NCBI GenBank assembly: GCA_028554795.2
Contig: CM068831.1
Span: forward strand, 58,961,180-59,025,179
DNA from: Sinohyriopsis cumingii
Lineage: Eukaryota > Mollusca > Bivalvia > Unionida > Unionidae
DNA: 64,000 nt
Direction of reading: 5' to 3'
The translations under genes were made by a program, and so were the position numbers. This document shows positions 61,530 to 64,000 of this stretch, one piece after another; the first letter of the stretch is position 1; every line of letters begins with the position of its first letter. Under the pieces are notes generated by a model. That model did not search any database. It saw nothing but the letters and a program-made list of their open reading frames with translations, and was not told the DNA's origin.

Positions 61530-63880
61530 CGAGTTTTCTCAAAGACATGAGACTGCATAAATACCACCTAAATTGAATGTAAATTGTAATCATTCTTAAA
61601 GATGATTGCATAATAATCATGCATAATCAGTTTGGCATAACCTTAATGTTGCATGTACAATAAATTGATATTAACAAAGCTCAACCTAATCATGCAAGTG
61701 CTGGAGTTCTTGATCAAGAATCATTATCAAGTACATGCTTCTCTTTTTGCAACTAAAAACAGAACACTGAACAACCAGTTATTTATAGTATTTTGCCAAC
61801 TGCTTTGTTGTACATGGTAAAAATGCATTTTTTTCAGTATTTGGTGGTCTGTGCTGTTACATGCAATTCTAATGCACAAAACACAGTGCTTAAAGTACTT
61901 ATCTTAATGGCTTTGTCTACCGCTTGTAACATTTTTAATATCAGTTAACATGTAAATGAACATGTAGATAAATGTGGATGCCTTGATGCAGGAAACACTG
62001 ATTCCAGTCAAATTATATATTTCAACATCTTTTCGTAAGAGGATTGCTCAGTAGTTGATTTTAGGTTAATTCTTTCCTTAAAATATGTACGAAATGTACA
62101 GAAAAAAAAGGCATAAGCAGATAAGAATTGGCTATACCCAGTGTACATTATACAACATTACGCATAACGATGATTTACTGATAATGCTTATAACAATTTC
62201 TTTAAACTACAGTGTCTGTTAACAGAACATTTTATTTTAAAGAAACACTGTTTCAAATTTTGTAGGTCACTGCATAGTTTCGTAGTCATTGTTGATCTTA
62301 CAAAAGCATCCCACACATATGAACATTCCAGGTAGAACAACCGGTTTCAATTATAAAATTTTTTATTATGCAGATATGTGTAACAGTATGACAATGATTC
62401 CTGTCATAATAAGACAAAATCGCTGTACAGCAAATGAAACAATTGCAAGGTGAGTGAGATACAGCTGTGCAGTAAGCTGAGCAAGAAAAATTGGTTACTG
62501 TAAACCTCAAACACATTTCAACATTTTGTTACATTGCAGTAATAACATATGATCATTGTAGCTGTGTCTATAATAATGATGATCATTGTTGCTGTGTCAA
62601 TAATGAAGATAAAGAACCGTAAATTTTACGTTTATTTATTAAAGTAATTTATAACCAATGCGTTCATTGAAAATTGAAAATCTCCCATTACATTATGAAA
62701 ATGGCTTGGGAGGATTCACCCTTTTTGTAAAAATCTTGCAGAAAATACTGCATGACATTAGCCCCAGTTTTTAGATAGGTCTCTTCTCATACAAACTGGT
62801 ATTTAGCGACAGTCAGCATAATATAAATAGCCACTGGATATTTTTCGTTTTGACAACCTGTAGATCACATCTGCCTTTAACATGACCCTTTGCATAACAG
62901 CCTCTTAATGAGGGGATCTACTGTGAAAGTACTTGGACACCAGGATAAGATCTCTATCTATACCATGACAGACATAAACCATCAAAGTAAAGCTAAATAA
63001 TCTGATTAAAGGCTAAGTAACTATTATGATTTCTATTTGCCCTTTCAGGTACTACATTTCATGGTTATTTGACCAGTCCTACATAGCGAATGGCCACACA
63101 CAACTTTAATTCACAAATCATCATCAAGTCATTATACCCTGGCTGGCAGGATTACAAAGGCTCAAATGTAGGTAAAACCTGTTAGTGTTAGTGTATAAAC
63201 TAGAAAAACCAATGAAATTTACCTATTCTCAAATATACTGAAATAATGCTAAAATTTCCTATTTGACAACATCATAAAAAAAATGTGAAAATATGATTCA
63301 TTTAATTTATTGCTGTTCTTTAATTGCCATATATATTGCTCTCCACGGAAGTTAGCACTCTGATGTCATCTCGGTCAGTCATGAAAGCCCTAATGGATCT
63401 ATAATACATGTCTGTTAATCATCTCTTGAGGTCAAAATTAACATGCTGATAAGGAACTTTTTGAAAATTAATTTTAAAAATATAGTTATTATTTAATGAG
63501 AATGCTGCATACATGTGTGGTTAAGGTTCAGAGGAAGAATTTCATTAAGGTCACAGCATGGCCAGAAAGCTTTCAACAGCAGTGTCCCTCATTATAACGC
63601 AGTGGATGGGGTCTAAAACCACATTATAATGAGAACTTGATTACGTTCCAAATTGTGACGTAATGAAAGCTCATGCTGGATCATAATGGTTAGAAAATTG
63701 TACCTGATTTCGCAGTGACTGCTTAAGCGTGTTTGTGCATATTGGAAAGAAACAAGAAAATCACTGCACATGTAGCCACGGAAGATAAAGAAATGTAGTG
63801 GATTTCTGTCCATGGCATGTGTCACTGGGTGTAGCCTCAAGAGTAGGGGAAACACATTACAGTACTATTTACATGATAAG
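61530..63880. other. non-coding, no recognised feature
   Basis: A 20-25 bp near-duplication (GATCATTGTAGCTGTGTC / GATCATTGTTGCTGTGTC) lies near 62551-62600; nothing else supported. Confidence 0.6.
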
Positions 63881-64000
63881 ACCAAAGGGGCCAGCCTAAT
63901 AAATCTGTCAAATAGGGTATCAGTTCATAATCATAAGACAGGAAAACACTCTAGAGTACAGCTTCCATGATACCACCAAAGGGGCCAGCCAGCCTAATAA
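63881..64000. repeat. 93 bp direct repeat cut by the window end
   Basis: ACCAAAGGGGCCAGCCTAAT begins at 63881 and a variant at 63974 (CCAGCC doubled). Confidence 0.75.

Overview
This window is AT-rich animal nuclear DNA. It has canonical GT-AG introns, very little coding sequence, and many tandem repeats, tRNA-derived SINEs, hairpin elements and microsatellites. The repeat mix (SINEs ending in a TGGCGTTAAAC-type tail with (CAA)n, abundant 33-72 bp minisatellites, fold-back elements) fits a lophotrochozoan, most likely a marine mollusc. That assignment is an inference: no rRNA or mitochondrial marker is present.

Only one host gene is recognisable. Three consecutive internal exons on the minus strand (21093-20921, 18511-18359, 18022-17826) join with matching phases. 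They encode the end of a C1 zinc finger, an acidic/Ser-rich linker and the start of a Ras-association domain, in the order found in RASSF1/RASSF5 (NORE1). The exon with the first half of the C1 domain and the exons for the rest of the RA domain and the SARAH domain were not found, so the neighbouring introns are probably very long and much of the window may be intronic.

The second coding unit is a complete DNA transposon at about 25160-27436. It has imperfect terminal inverted repeats, an uninterrupted 562-codon minus-strand ORF (25308-26996) with an N-terminal Cys-rich (ZAD-like) finger and a candidate acidic catalytic set, and a TATA box plus a perfect TGACGTCA upstream. It is the best candidate for an under-described system here; I cannot name its superfamily.

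Region by region: 1-13 kb holds several tandem arrays (80, 83, 72, 33 and 34 bp periods), a TTAA-flanked element and large microsatellites. 13-17 kb has a dispersed ~120-150 bp satellite interrupted by two SINE copies, then 33 bp arrays. 17-24 kb contains the RASSF exons, bracketed by an inverted pair of a minisatellite-bearing repeat. 25-27.5 kb is the transposon. 27.5-41 kb is mostly featureless AT-rich DNA with microsatellites. 41-52 kb is dense in SINEs, hairpin elements and short arrays, including a SINE nested in another SINE. 53-55 kb has a hAT-like MITE and the longest copy of the satellite-bearing element. 56-64 kb has scattered hairpin elements, SINE fragments and an (AT)n tract.
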